This document shows positions 32,867-39,549 of a stretch of 47,018 nucleotides of DNA, in pieces (position 1 is the first letter of the stretch; the number at the start of each line of letters is the position of its first letter). Source of the DNA: SIG710 sp045604985 (GTDB lineage: Bacteria; Bacillota; Clostridia; Oscillospirales; CAG-272); the NCBI GenBank assembly GCA_045604985.1, contig JAZUPD010000086.1:1-47018 (forward strand). The letters run 5' to 3'. The notes beneath the pieces were generated by a model, which saw only the letters and a program-made list of their open reading frames with translations, made no database searches and was not told the origin of the DNA. The position numbers were made by a program, and so were the translations under genes.

Positions 32867-33466
32867 TTATGCTTTTTTTATTTTATATTCCTTGGGAACA
32901 AGATCACCAATAAGCCCCTTTATAAGTAATTCAGCCTGTTCATCAGCGACCGAAAGAATACCCATTTTATTCTCAATACGCTCAATTGTTTCTTTTTTTG
33001 CTTGAGAAATAGCCTCATTGTTATTTTCTTTGGCATCGGTATTAAAAAGGACAAATTTTTCATCATAGAACTTTATCGAATCATGGTCTATTTCAACCGA
33101 AAAAACCTTTGCATCGGGAATATGTAACCAAATTGTTCTCGTTACCTTATCCGGATTAATTTCAATTTCTTTCAAATCAACACCTATTCTCACAGTGGCA
33201 TTAAATTTCATAGTAAAATTTCCTTTGTTTATGAAGCTCCACCCACTGTCCTTAAAATCCACCATACCTTCGTGATTAAATTTTATGGTTGTTAATTCAC
33301 TTGATCTTTCGAGCGTGTCATACATTAAATCAAGGTCAATCGTATCCTTTTTAAGTGCTGCGGAAATAGCAATAACCGAAATCACAAGAACAAGTGGAAC
33401 AGCCACTAAAAGTATCTTTCCAAGCTTTTTCTTCAACGTTCTCTTTAAAAACTCCAAAAATTTCAT
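32867..33466 (-). CDS. DUF4230 family membrane-anchored protein
   Basis: 199 residues. One N-terminal membrane helix (~15-38, LGKILLVAVPLVLVISVIAISAAL) is followed by an extracytoplasmic domain of the DUF4230 family. Features are ERSSELTTIKFNHEGMVDF, the beta-rich middle FNATVRIGVDLKEIEINPDKVTRTIWLHIPDAKVFSVEI, and the late helical part EAISQAKKETIERIENKMG. Its function is unknown. ATG 33466 has AAGGAGAAG upstream. A single-gene unit. Confidence 0.8.
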   Translation of the reverse strand: MKFLEFLKRTLKKKLGKILLVAVPLVLVISVIAISAALKKDTIDLDLMYDTLERSSELTTIKFNHEGMVDFKDSGWSFINKGNFTMKFNATVRIGVDLKEIEINPDKVTRTIWLHIPDAKVFSVEIDHDSIKFYDEKFVLFNTDAKENNNEAISQAKKETIERIENKMGILSVADEQAELLIKGLIGDLVPKEYKIKKA

Positions 33467-33596
33467 TTTTCTTCTCCTTAGATATAATATTTTTGCGCTT
33501 TGCCTTGACACAAATGCAAAGACTTTTTTAATTTTTTAACCTCCCCATTTTTTAGTGCCATAATAGCATTTGTAATTTTTGCGAAATATGTCAAAA
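33467..33596. other. intergenic, no feature seen
   Basis: AT-rich spacer between the DUF4230 gene and the end of the candidate ncRNA. I see no gene in it. Confidence 0.4.
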
Positions 33597-33753
33597 AACA
33601 AAAAGTGCGCAGCCGAAGCCACGCACAAAAACGCATAGCTCGGATGTCGCCAAACAAACTCCATATACCATCAAAAAGTATGCAGAAATGAGCATGCATT
33701 TTTTCATAATTAAAATGCACACTTTCCGTGGTATGTATTCAGTTTGTTTGGCA
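33597..33753 (-). ncRNA. candidate structured ncRNA (6S-like rod?)
   Basis: A consensus promoter (TTGACA, 16 bp, TATAAT; 33760-33787, minus strand) is followed by a long imperfect hairpin. The closing stem is GCCAAACAAACT/AGTTTGTTTGGC (33741-33752 with 33649-33660), then ATACCA/TGGTAT and AAAGTGTGCA/TGCATACTTT with bulges. It ends with GTGCG-TGGC-TTCG-GCTG-CGCAC and TTTTTG (33605-33626). About 157 nt. The size and rod shape resemble 6S RNA, but a clear central bubble is not evident, so the family is open. A 38-codon frame inside has no ribosome site. Confidence 0.55.
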
Positions 33754-33759
33754 CTTAAT

Positions 33760-33787
33760 ATTATATCACAAAAAATAGTTTTGTCAA
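33760..33787 (-). promoter_or_regulatory. promoter of the candidate ncRNA
   Basis: TTGACA, 16 bp, TATAAT on the minus strand, seven bases before the predicted 5' end. Confidence 0.7.
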
Positions 33788-33812
33788 TATTTGTCGAAAT
33801 AATCACAAAAAA

Positions 33813-33838
33813 GGTTGATCCATAAAAGTGGATCAACC
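33813..33838 (-). terminator. intrinsic terminator after htrA-like gene
   Basis: GGTTGATCCA...TGGATCAACC followed by TTTTTT on the minus strand. It ends the regulator-kinase-protease operon. Confidence 0.8.
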
Positions 33839-33919
33839 TCATTTTTTCTGAAACAGATGTGAATTCTGATGATATTTATATATTATTTTATGATAAAACA
33901 GAAATGCCGAAACTAAGCC

Positions 33920-35188
33920 TTATTTTTCATAATCAACTATTACATCACAGTCGAAAATATTGCCTTCTCTATAGACCTTCAGAGTGATCTTATCGCCTGC
34001 CTTTTTGGTGACAAGAACCTCAGAAATATCTGCAACATCAAGAACCTCATAGCCGTCGATTCCCACAATGATATCACCCGGTTCTAAATAATTTTCAGCA
34101 TCATATCCCTCATTTACCTCAGAAACAAGCACGCCTGTGGCAGGATATATTCCATTCTTGGTAACAGCTCCGCCCATAATTCCGATAATAACTCGCTTCT
34201 CAGCTATGGTCGTATTATTCTCAACAATATCTTCGCCTGTCTCGATTATCTTATTTAGGATAACTAATGCCCCGTCAATGGGAATGGCGAAGCCTATTCC
34301 GTCATATCCGTCTGCAAGCTTGAGCGTGTTTATTCCAATGACCTGCCCTCTGTCATTTATCAGAGGACCGCCACTGTTACCCTTGTTTATGCTGGCACTG
34401 GTCTGAATAAGGGTCATGGTCTTTTTCAACGAGCCCGTAGCGTCATCATATATCTTAACATTTCTATTTATTGCAGAAATTATGCCGTCTGTAACAGTTC
34501 CCGCAAGCTCAAGCCCCGCCGGCGTGCCGATGGCAACCGCAAGCTCACCAACTATAAGCTCCTCACTCTTTCCAAATTCGGCAGCGGGATATTCCTTGCC
34601 CTCGATCTTAACAACCGCAAGGTCGCTAAGTTCATCTCTACCGATGATCTCTGCATCAATTTCAGCACCATCGGGCATTATTACTTTAACTGTCTTTGCA
34701 TTTTCAACAACATGAGCATTGGTAGCAATATATCCGTCCTCACTCATAATGATCCCCGTTCCGATTCCGCCACCAGATTCAGTTGTTATCTCAATTCCCA
34801 CAACGCTGGGCTTGACCTTTTCGGTAATTTCGGGAATGGTAAGAACACCGCTTTCGCTATCGTATTCTCTTACGTATATAGTCCTTTCATGCTCTACTAT
34901 CTTCGTTTCTGTTATATTTGCAAAGCCATCAAGCACGAGAATAGCAATAAGAATAAGAAAGCAAATGGCAAAAGCCGCAGTCATGACAATGGCATAAGTT
35001 CTCGTTCCGTTCTTCTTTTTTGCTTTTTCACGCTCAAAATTTGCCCTCTCCTGATCTTCGTAATTCCATTTGAAGGCATATATGGGATCAGGCTCCGTCT
35101 CTTCCCTTTTCTCCCCATCTTCGTTTTTTTTCGTCTCCTCTGACTCTATCTCATTTTTTTCCTCGGCATCAAAAATATTATCTTCCAT
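33920..35188 (-). CDS. HtrA/DegP-type serine protease with PDZ domain
   Basis: 422 residues. A charged cytoplasmic N-terminus (~1-64), one membrane helix (~66-90, TYAIVMTAAFAICFLILIAILVL), then an outside trypsin-like domain with all three catalytic residues: His in YIATNAHVVEN, Asp in DELSDLAVVKI and Ser in NKGNSGGPLIN. A single PDZ domain (~325-422) shows GVLVSEVNEGYDAENYLEPGDIIVGIDGYEV. It degrades or chaperones damaged envelope proteins. ATG 35188 has GAGGT five bases upstream; the kinase stop is three bases before it. Cotranscription with a two-component pair suggests an envelope-stress circuit. Confidence 0.95.
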   Translation of the reverse strand: MEDNIFDAEEKNEIESEETKKNEDGEKREETEPDPIYAFKWNYEDQERANFEREKAKKKNGTRTYAIVMTAAFAICFLILIAILVLDGFANITETKIVEHERTIYVREYDSESGVLTIPEITEKVKPSVVGIEITTESGGGIGTGIIMSEDGYIATNAHVVENAKTVKVIMPDGAEIDAEIIGRDELSDLAVVKIEGKEYPAAEFGKSEELIVGELAVAIGTPAGLELAGTVTDGIISAINRNVKIYDDATGSLKKTMTLIQTSASINKGNSGGPLINDRGQVIGINTLKLADGYDGIGFAIPIDGALVILNKIIETGEDIVENNTTIAEKRVIIGIMGGAVTKNGIYPATGVLVSEVNEGYDAENYLEPGDIIVGIDGYEVLDVADISEVLVTKKAGDKITLKVYREGNIFDCDVIVDYEK

Positions 35189-35190
35189 AA

Positions 35191-35871
35191 TCAACCTCGC
35201 TTAAATATAACGGTAAATACCGTTCTATCCTTATTTCTCGAAATTCTTATCTCTGCTCCGTGGGCATCGGCAATTCTTTTTGCAATGAACATCCCAAGAC
35301 CGCTTCCGCTCCCATTACCTGCTCTGTAAAAGGGCAAAAATATCTTTTCCATGTCATCTTCGCTTATGGCATCACCACTGTTTTCGATACCAACGGCATT
35401 GAACCCGTCTATAATTTTAAGGGTTACCCCCATGTCGCCCCCCTCATAGGAGAATTTTACCGCATTTTCACAGATATTATACAGCAAACGGGTAATTGCT
35501 CCCTTATCTCCCGTAACGGTCTGTAAAACATCCGTCTCCTCAAAGCAAAAATTCAGTTTTTTCGCCTCGATCTCGTCAAGCAGAGAAACGATAACATTTC
35601 TTGCACAATCCGCAACATCCACTTCCTCGATTTTATAGCTTTCAACGCCCGCCTCTATCCTCGACGCCTCAAGAAGCTCATTGCATATAAGGCGCATCCG
35701 CTCAGCTTCGTCGCGAATAACAGCAAGATAATGTTCCCGTTTTTCATTGGGTATCGTTCCGTCAAGCATTGCGCCTGCAAAGCCCGAGATAGAGGTGAGC
35801 GGTGCTTTCATATCATGAACCGATGATGAAATTATCGCTATCAACTCATTCTCACCTATCTTTTTTTCCAT
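35191..35871 (-). CDS. soluble sensor histidine kinase
   Basis: 226 residues, with only the transmitter module. HisKA ~10-80 has the phospho-accepting His in SSVHDMKAPLTSISG. The HATPase domain ~120-226 has the N box ICENAVKFSYEG, a G1-like EN-SGDAISEDDMEKIF region, and the G2 loop GNGSGSGLGMFIAKRI. No membrane segment and no sensor domain are present, so the signal must come from a partner or the cytoplasm. ATG 35871 has GGGAG seven bases upstream. The response regulator gene lies 60 bp upstream, with a 10-bp hairpin in the gap. Confidence 0.92.
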   Translation of the reverse strand: MEKKIGENELIAIISSSVHDMKAPLTSISGFAGAMLDGTIPNEKREHYLAVIRDEAERMRLICNELLEASRIEAGVESYKIEEVDVADCARNVIVSLLDEIEAKKLNFCFEETDVLQTVTGDKGAITRLLYNICENAVKFSYEGGDMGVTLKIIDGFNAVGIENSGDAISEDDMEKIFLPFYRAGNGSGSGLGMFIAKRIADAHGAEIRISRNKDRTVFTVIFKRG

Positions 35872-35891
35872 TGCTAGTCTCCCAAATAATA

Positions 35892-35917
35892 CGCCAATGC
35901 CATTTTGTGGCATTGGC
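35892..35917 (-). promoter_or_regulatory. intercistronic hairpin between response regulator and kinase
   Basis: GCCAATGCCA and TGGCATTGGC pair over 10 bp around a five-base loop. No long T-run follows. It may stabilise or partly attenuate the mRNA, giving more regulator than kinase. Confidence 0.55.
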
Positions 35918-35931
35918 GCAGTCTTGACCTT

Positions 35932-36621
35932 TTAAATAAGCTTGAATTTATAACCAACGCCCCAAACAGTCTGAAGTGTCCATTTATCAGAAACACCGTC
36001 AAGCTTTTCGCGGAGTCTCTTAACATGAACATCAACAGTTCTGGAGTCACCCAGATAATCAAAGCCCCAAACCTTGTCAAGAAGCTGGTCTCGGGTAAAG
36101 ACATGGTCTGCATTAGAAGCAAGAAAATAGAGAAGCTCTAGCTCCTTCGGAGGAACGTCAACGCTCTTACCCCCAAGCTTTAGCTCATATTTCTGAAGGC
36201 TTATCTCAATATTCTCAAATTTAATAATATCGTCGTCATTCTGGGAAGAATGGGCATTATAGCGGCGAAGTACAGCCTTTACTCTTGCGGAAAGCTCCTT
36301 AACATTAAAGGGCTTAACGATAAAATCATCAGCACCAAGCTCAAGACCGAGAACCTTATCAAAAACCTCGCTCTTTGCAGTTATCATAATAATAGGCTTT
36401 GAAGACTGTTCTCTTATCTCTCGGCAAACCTGCCATCCGTCCTTTTTGGGAAGCATGATATCGAGCAGTATAAGATCGGGCTCATACATTTTGAAAAAAG
36501 TAAGACCTTCGATACCGTCGTTGGCAACCTTAACATCATATCCTTCATTTTCAAGATATATTTTTACAAGATCACATATGTTAGCATCGTCATCAATAAG
36601 CAAGATCTTCGTATCCATCAT
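35932..36621 (-). CDS. OmpR/PhoB-family response regulator
   Basis: 229 residues. The receiver ~5-118 has IDDDANI (acidic pocket), LILLDIMLPKKDGW (phospho-Asp), MITAK (Thr switch) and IVKPFN (Lys). The DNA-binding winged helix ~130-228 has VPPKELELLYFLASNADHVFTRDQLLDKVWG...RTVDVHVKRLREKL...VWGVGYKF. It should bind tandem sites upstream of its targets, perhaps its own operon. ATG 36621 has GGAGG nine bases upstream; a second ATG follows at once. First gene of the regulator-kinase-htrA operon. Confidence 0.96.
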   Translation of the reverse strand: MMDTKILLIDDDANICDLVKIYLENEGYDVKVANDGIEGLTFFKMYEPDLILLDIMLPKKDGWQVCREIREQSSKPIIMITAKSEVFDKVLGLELGADDFIVKPFNVKELSARVKAVLRRYNAHSSQNDDDIIKFENIEISLQKYELKLGGKSVDVPPKELELLYFLASNADHVFTRDQLLDKVWGFDYLGDSRTVDVHVKRLREKLDGVSDKWTLQTVWGVGYKFKLI

Positions 36622-36762
36622 ACCGTTTTACCTCCTTGTAAATCCTCGATGATACCATTTTAAAGCACAAATGGGAAAATCATGTGATTAAATTTTGAAT
36701 TTTCATAGAATTTTGTCGTAAAAATGAAGAAACTGTGTGTAAAATACCACTTTCATTTTAAT

Positions 36763-36790
36763 ATTATATCACATTTTACGAAAAATGCAA
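36763..36790 (-). promoter_or_regulatory. promoter of the two-component operon
   Basis: TTGCAT, 16 bp, TATAAT on the minus strand, about 140 bp upstream of the response regulator start. Confidence 0.6.
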
Positions 36791-36840
36791 TCATTTTTTA
36801 CAAAAAAATAAATTTTTTTCGATGTAATTGCTAAATATAC

Positions 36841-36869
36841 TTGAAAAATTCATATATATGAGCTATAAT
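36841..36869 (+). promoter_or_regulatory. promoter of ychF
   Basis: TTGAAA, 17 bp, TATAAT on the plus strand, 35 bp before the start codon. Confidence 0.7.
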
Positions 36870-36904
36870 ATTATGAATAAATATGTTAGGAGAACTCTGA
36901 ATAA

Positions 36905-37999
36905 ATGAAACTAGGTATAGTAGGTCTGCCAAATGTCGGCAAAAGTACTCTTTTCAATGCCCTTACAAATGCGGGTGCGGAATCTGCAAACTACCCCTTC
37001 TGCACCATTGAGCCAAACGTCGGAATCGTTGCTGTGCCTGACAGACGCCTCGATGTCCTTGCAGAAATGTATAACCCCGAAAAATATACTCCCGCCGTTA
37101 TAGAATTCGTCGATATCGCAGGCCTTGTAAGAGGCGCATCCAAGGGTGAGGGACTCGGAAACAAATTCCTTTCCCACATCAGAGAGGTTGATGCCATCCT
37201 TCACGTTATCCGTTGCTTTAGTGACGACAATATCATCCATGTTGACGGAGCCATCGACCCTATGCGCGACCTTGAAACCATAAATCTTGAGCTTATCTTC
37301 TCGGATATGGAGATCCTTGAGCGAAGAATGGACAGAGTACGCAAGGCAATGAAGGGCGATAAGACTCTCGCCCCTGAGCTTGAAGCTCTTGAAAAGGTTT
37401 ATGCGGGGCTTGAAGAGGGCAAATGTGCAAGAGCTCTGGAGCTCAGCAAGGACGAGCTGAATTACATTGCAGAGGCTAATCTTTTGACCTTAAAACCTAT
37501 AATCTATATTGCCAATGTAAGCGAGGACGAGGCAGGTGGAGAGCCTACCGACAATGAAATGTACATGAAGCTCAAGGCTCATGCCCAGAGCGAGCACGCA
37601 CAGGTCATAGCAATTTGTGCGGGAATCGAAGCAGAGATCGCAGAGCTTCCGCCGGAAGAAAAATCAGTTTTTCTTGAAGATCTGGGCATCGCCGAAAGCG
37701 GTCTTGACAGACTTATCAAGGAGAGCTATACTCTTCTCGGTCTTATCAGCTATCTCACAGCAGGACCGAAGGAGGTTCGTGCTTGGACCATAACTAAGGG
37801 AACTAAAGCTCCTCAGGCAGCAGGAAAAATCCACAGCGATTTTGAACGCGGATTTATCCGTGCAGAGATCGTCGCCTACGACGACCTTATGAAATGCGGC
37901 ACAATGACAGCCGCAAAGGAACAGGGGCTTATGCGAAGCGAGGGCAAGGAATATGTCATCGCAGACGGTGACATCGTTTTGTTCAGATTTAACGTTTGA
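36905..37999 (+). CDS. ychF: YchF/Ola1-type ATPase
   Basis: 364 residues, the usual length. P-loop GLPNVGKSTLFNALT, switch regions (FCTIEPNVGIV and FVDIAGLVRGASKGEGLGNKFL), and a G4 motif altered from NKxD to NVSE (IYIANVSEDE), which is what makes this family prefer ATP. A helical insertion ~130-200 and the C-terminal TGS domain (~280-364, TAGPKEVRAWTITKGTKAPQAAGKIHSDFERGFIRAE) are complete. It binds ribosomes and takes part in stress responses in other bacteria. AGGAG lies nine bases upstream. Two terminators follow. Confidence 0.97.
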   Translation: MKLGIVGLPNVGKSTLFNALTNAGAESANYPFCTIEPNVGIVAVPDRRLDVLAEMYNPEKYTPAVIEFVDIAGLVRGASKGEGLGNKFLSHIREVDAILHVIRCFSDDNIIHVDGAIDPMRDLETINLELIFSDMEILERRMDRVRKAMKGDKTLAPELEALEKVYAGLEEGKCARALELSKDELNYIAEANLLTLKPIIYIANVSEDEAGGEPTDNEMYMKLKAHAQSEHAQVIAICAGIEAEIAELPPEEKSVFLEDLGIAESGLDRLIKESYTLLGLISYLTAGPKEVRAWTITKGTKAPQAAGKIHSDFERGFIRAEIVAYDDLMKCGTMTAAKEQGLMRSEGKEYVIADGDIVLFRFNV

Positions 38000-38007
38000 T
38001 ATTTTTG

Positions 38008-38034
38008 GGGGTTATGTGACAATAACCCCTTTTT
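38008..38034 (+). terminator. intrinsic terminator after ychF
   Basis: GGGGTTAT-GTGACA-ATAACCCC followed by TTTTT. Confidence 0.85.
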
Positions 38035-38042
38035 AATAAAAA

Positions 38043-38076
38043 ATGCTGTCTCACTTTTGTGAGACAGCATTTTTTA
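38043..38076. terminator. bidirectional terminator
   Basis: ATGCTGTCTCAC-TTTT-GTGAGACAGCAT with A/T runs on both sides, between the convergent ychF and CarD-like genes. It overlaps the end of the latter. Confidence 0.8.
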
Positions 38077-38571
38077 TTTCATTTTTTCAATTATGTAATT
38101 TTCAACATCATCGTAAGGTATACCAAGCACAATGGATATCTCCATATGCAAAAATCTCTTGGCGTTTTCTGCAAAACTCTTTTCGGCTTCCGAAACCTTT
38201 TTCCCTCCGTCTCTGCCGTTAATAGTGCGGTTCTGTACCGTTTTTATCACTCTGATCCACTCTGATGGGTCTCCCGACCGAATGGCAATGGTGTATTTTT
38301 CCTTTAAAAGCTTAAGAGGACATTCCTCAAACAGCTCAATGGAAGAAATTTTTGCGATAAGAGAATTTATTTCGTTCTTAGTCATAACTGAACGAATAAG
38401 AGAGGATGCGCCATCGAATGGAATGTATGCGGTATTGCTTCCGCCGTGAAGCGAATGGAGTACATAATATTTCGTATCCGATTTAACATCGGAAAAGGGC
38501 GAAGAAACGATGTCATCAATCTTGCAAATCCCCTCAGAGCCATAAAAAACATATTCGTTAACTTCAAACAT
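38074..38571 (-). CDS. CarD-like transcriptional regulator
   Basis: 165 residues. The N-terminal CarD/TRCF RNA-polymerase-interacting domain ~1-60 reads FEVNEYVFYGSEGICKIDDIVSS...YYVLHSLHGGSNTAYIPFDG. A helical C-terminal domain ~65-165 follows (RSVMTKNEINSLIAKI, EWIRVIKTVQNRTINGRDGGKKVSEAEKSFAENAKRFLHMEISIVLGI), which in CarD contacts promoter DNA and stabilises open complexes. Single-gene unit. In Clostridia several such paralogues occur per genome, so the specific regulon is unknown. Confidence 0.92.
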   Translation of the reverse strand: MFEVNEYVFYGSEGICKIDDIVSSPFSDVKSDTKYYVLHSLHGGSNTAYIPFDGASSLIRSVMTKNEINSLIAKISSIELFEECPLKLLKEKYTIAIRSGDPSEWIRVIKTVQNRTINGRDGGKKVSEAEKSFAENAKRFLHMEISIVLGIPYDDVENYIIEKMK

Positions 38572-38698
38572 TACCTTACCCCCGTTTCGAGTCGACAGAA
38601 AGCTTTATAACTGTATATATTATACCATTTTTTTCAAAAAAAAGACATTGGCATTTTTCACAAATTTTTTCCTTTTTATAGGAGATGTATCTAACCAC

Positions 38699-38727
38699 TT
38701 GCAAAATTCACGAAAATATGTTATTAT
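38699..38727 (+). promoter_or_regulatory. promoter of the SDR gene
   Basis: TTGCAA, 17 bp, TATTAT on the plus strand, 30 bp before the start codon. Confidence 0.6.
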
Positions 38728-38757
38728 ATAGACATAAAATACTACAAAGGAATAAGA

Positions 38758-39477
38758 ATGAACAGAAAAATAATAATCACGGGTGGCACGCGAGGAATCG
38801 GTGCAACTATGGTCAAAAAATTCGCAACGTCCGATGACATGGTTGCCTTTATATATAAAAACAGCCATGAAGAAGCAAAAAAACTCTCGGAGGAATTTGG
38901 GGCGATTGGGATATGTGCGGATGTTGCCAATGCCTCCGAATGTAAAAGAGCCGCAACAGAGGCAATGGAAGTTCTCGGAGGAGTTGATGTTCTTATAAAC
39001 AACGCAGGAATATCCCAGTTTGGGCTTTTTACAGAAATCTGCGATGAAGATTTTGAAAAAATGATCGCCGTAAATCTCTCCTCCCCATTTTATTTTTCAA
39101 GAGAATGTGCAAAGGAAATGATAAGAAAAAAATCCGGCAAAATAATCAACATAAGTTCGATCTGGGGAATAACGGGCGCATCCTGCGAGGTACATTATTC
39201 CGCTTCAAAAGCGGGACTTATCGGAATGACCAAAGCAATGGCAAAAGAGCTTGGTCCATCTTCCATCAATGTAAATTGCATCTGCCCTGGGGTAATAGAA
39301 ACAGATATGAATTCTCATCTTTCATCCGAAGATATAAAAGCCCTTTCACATGAAACTCCCCTCTGCCGCATAGGACAACCGGAGGAGATAGCAGAGCTTG
39401 CTTTTTTCCTTGCATCGGATAATGCTTCATTTATAACCGGACAGATTATTTCCGCCGACGGTGGATTTACTATCTGA
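38758..39477 (+). CDS. short-chain dehydrogenase/reductase (FabG-like)
   Basis: 239 residues. NAD(P) loop IITGGTRGIGATMV (TGxxxGIG), VLINNAGISQFG (NNAG), catalytic Ser in INISSIWGITGA, catalytic Tyr/Lys in YSASKAGLIGMT, and the classical C-terminus IAELAFFLASDNASFITGQIISADGGFT. This is the 3-oxoacyl-ACP reductase type, but it stands alone and not in a fatty-acid cluster, so the substrate is uncertain. AAAGGA lies six bases upstream of the ATG. Confidence 0.92.
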   Translation: MNRKIIITGGTRGIGATMVKKFATSDDMVAFIYKNSHEEAKKLSEEFGAIGICADVANASECKRAATEAMEVLGGVDVLINNAGISQFGLFTEICDEDFEKMIAVNLSSPFYFSRECAKEMIRKKSGKIINISSIWGITGASCEVHYSASKAGLIGMTKAMAKELGPSSINVNCICPGVIETDMNSHLSSEDIKALSHETPLCRIGQPEEIAELAFFLASDNASFITGQIISADGGFTI

Positions 39478-39501
39478 TATACTTTATTACATAAAATAAA
39501 T

Positions 39502-39537
39502 TCGGCACTGCTATTTGCAGTGCCGAGTTCGTTTTTT
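39502..39537. terminator. terminator between convergent SDR and alaS genes
   Basis: TCGGCACTGC-TATTT-GCAGTGCCGA followed by GTTCGTTTTTT on the plus strand. Confidence 0.75.
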
Positions 39538-39549
39538 ATAATATTATTA

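Noticed and set aside
33591..33842. 83-residue minus-strand frame (or its inner 38-residue part) over the ncRNA
   Set aside because: No ribosome site. It crosses the promoter, the hairpin and the terminator of the candidate RNA.
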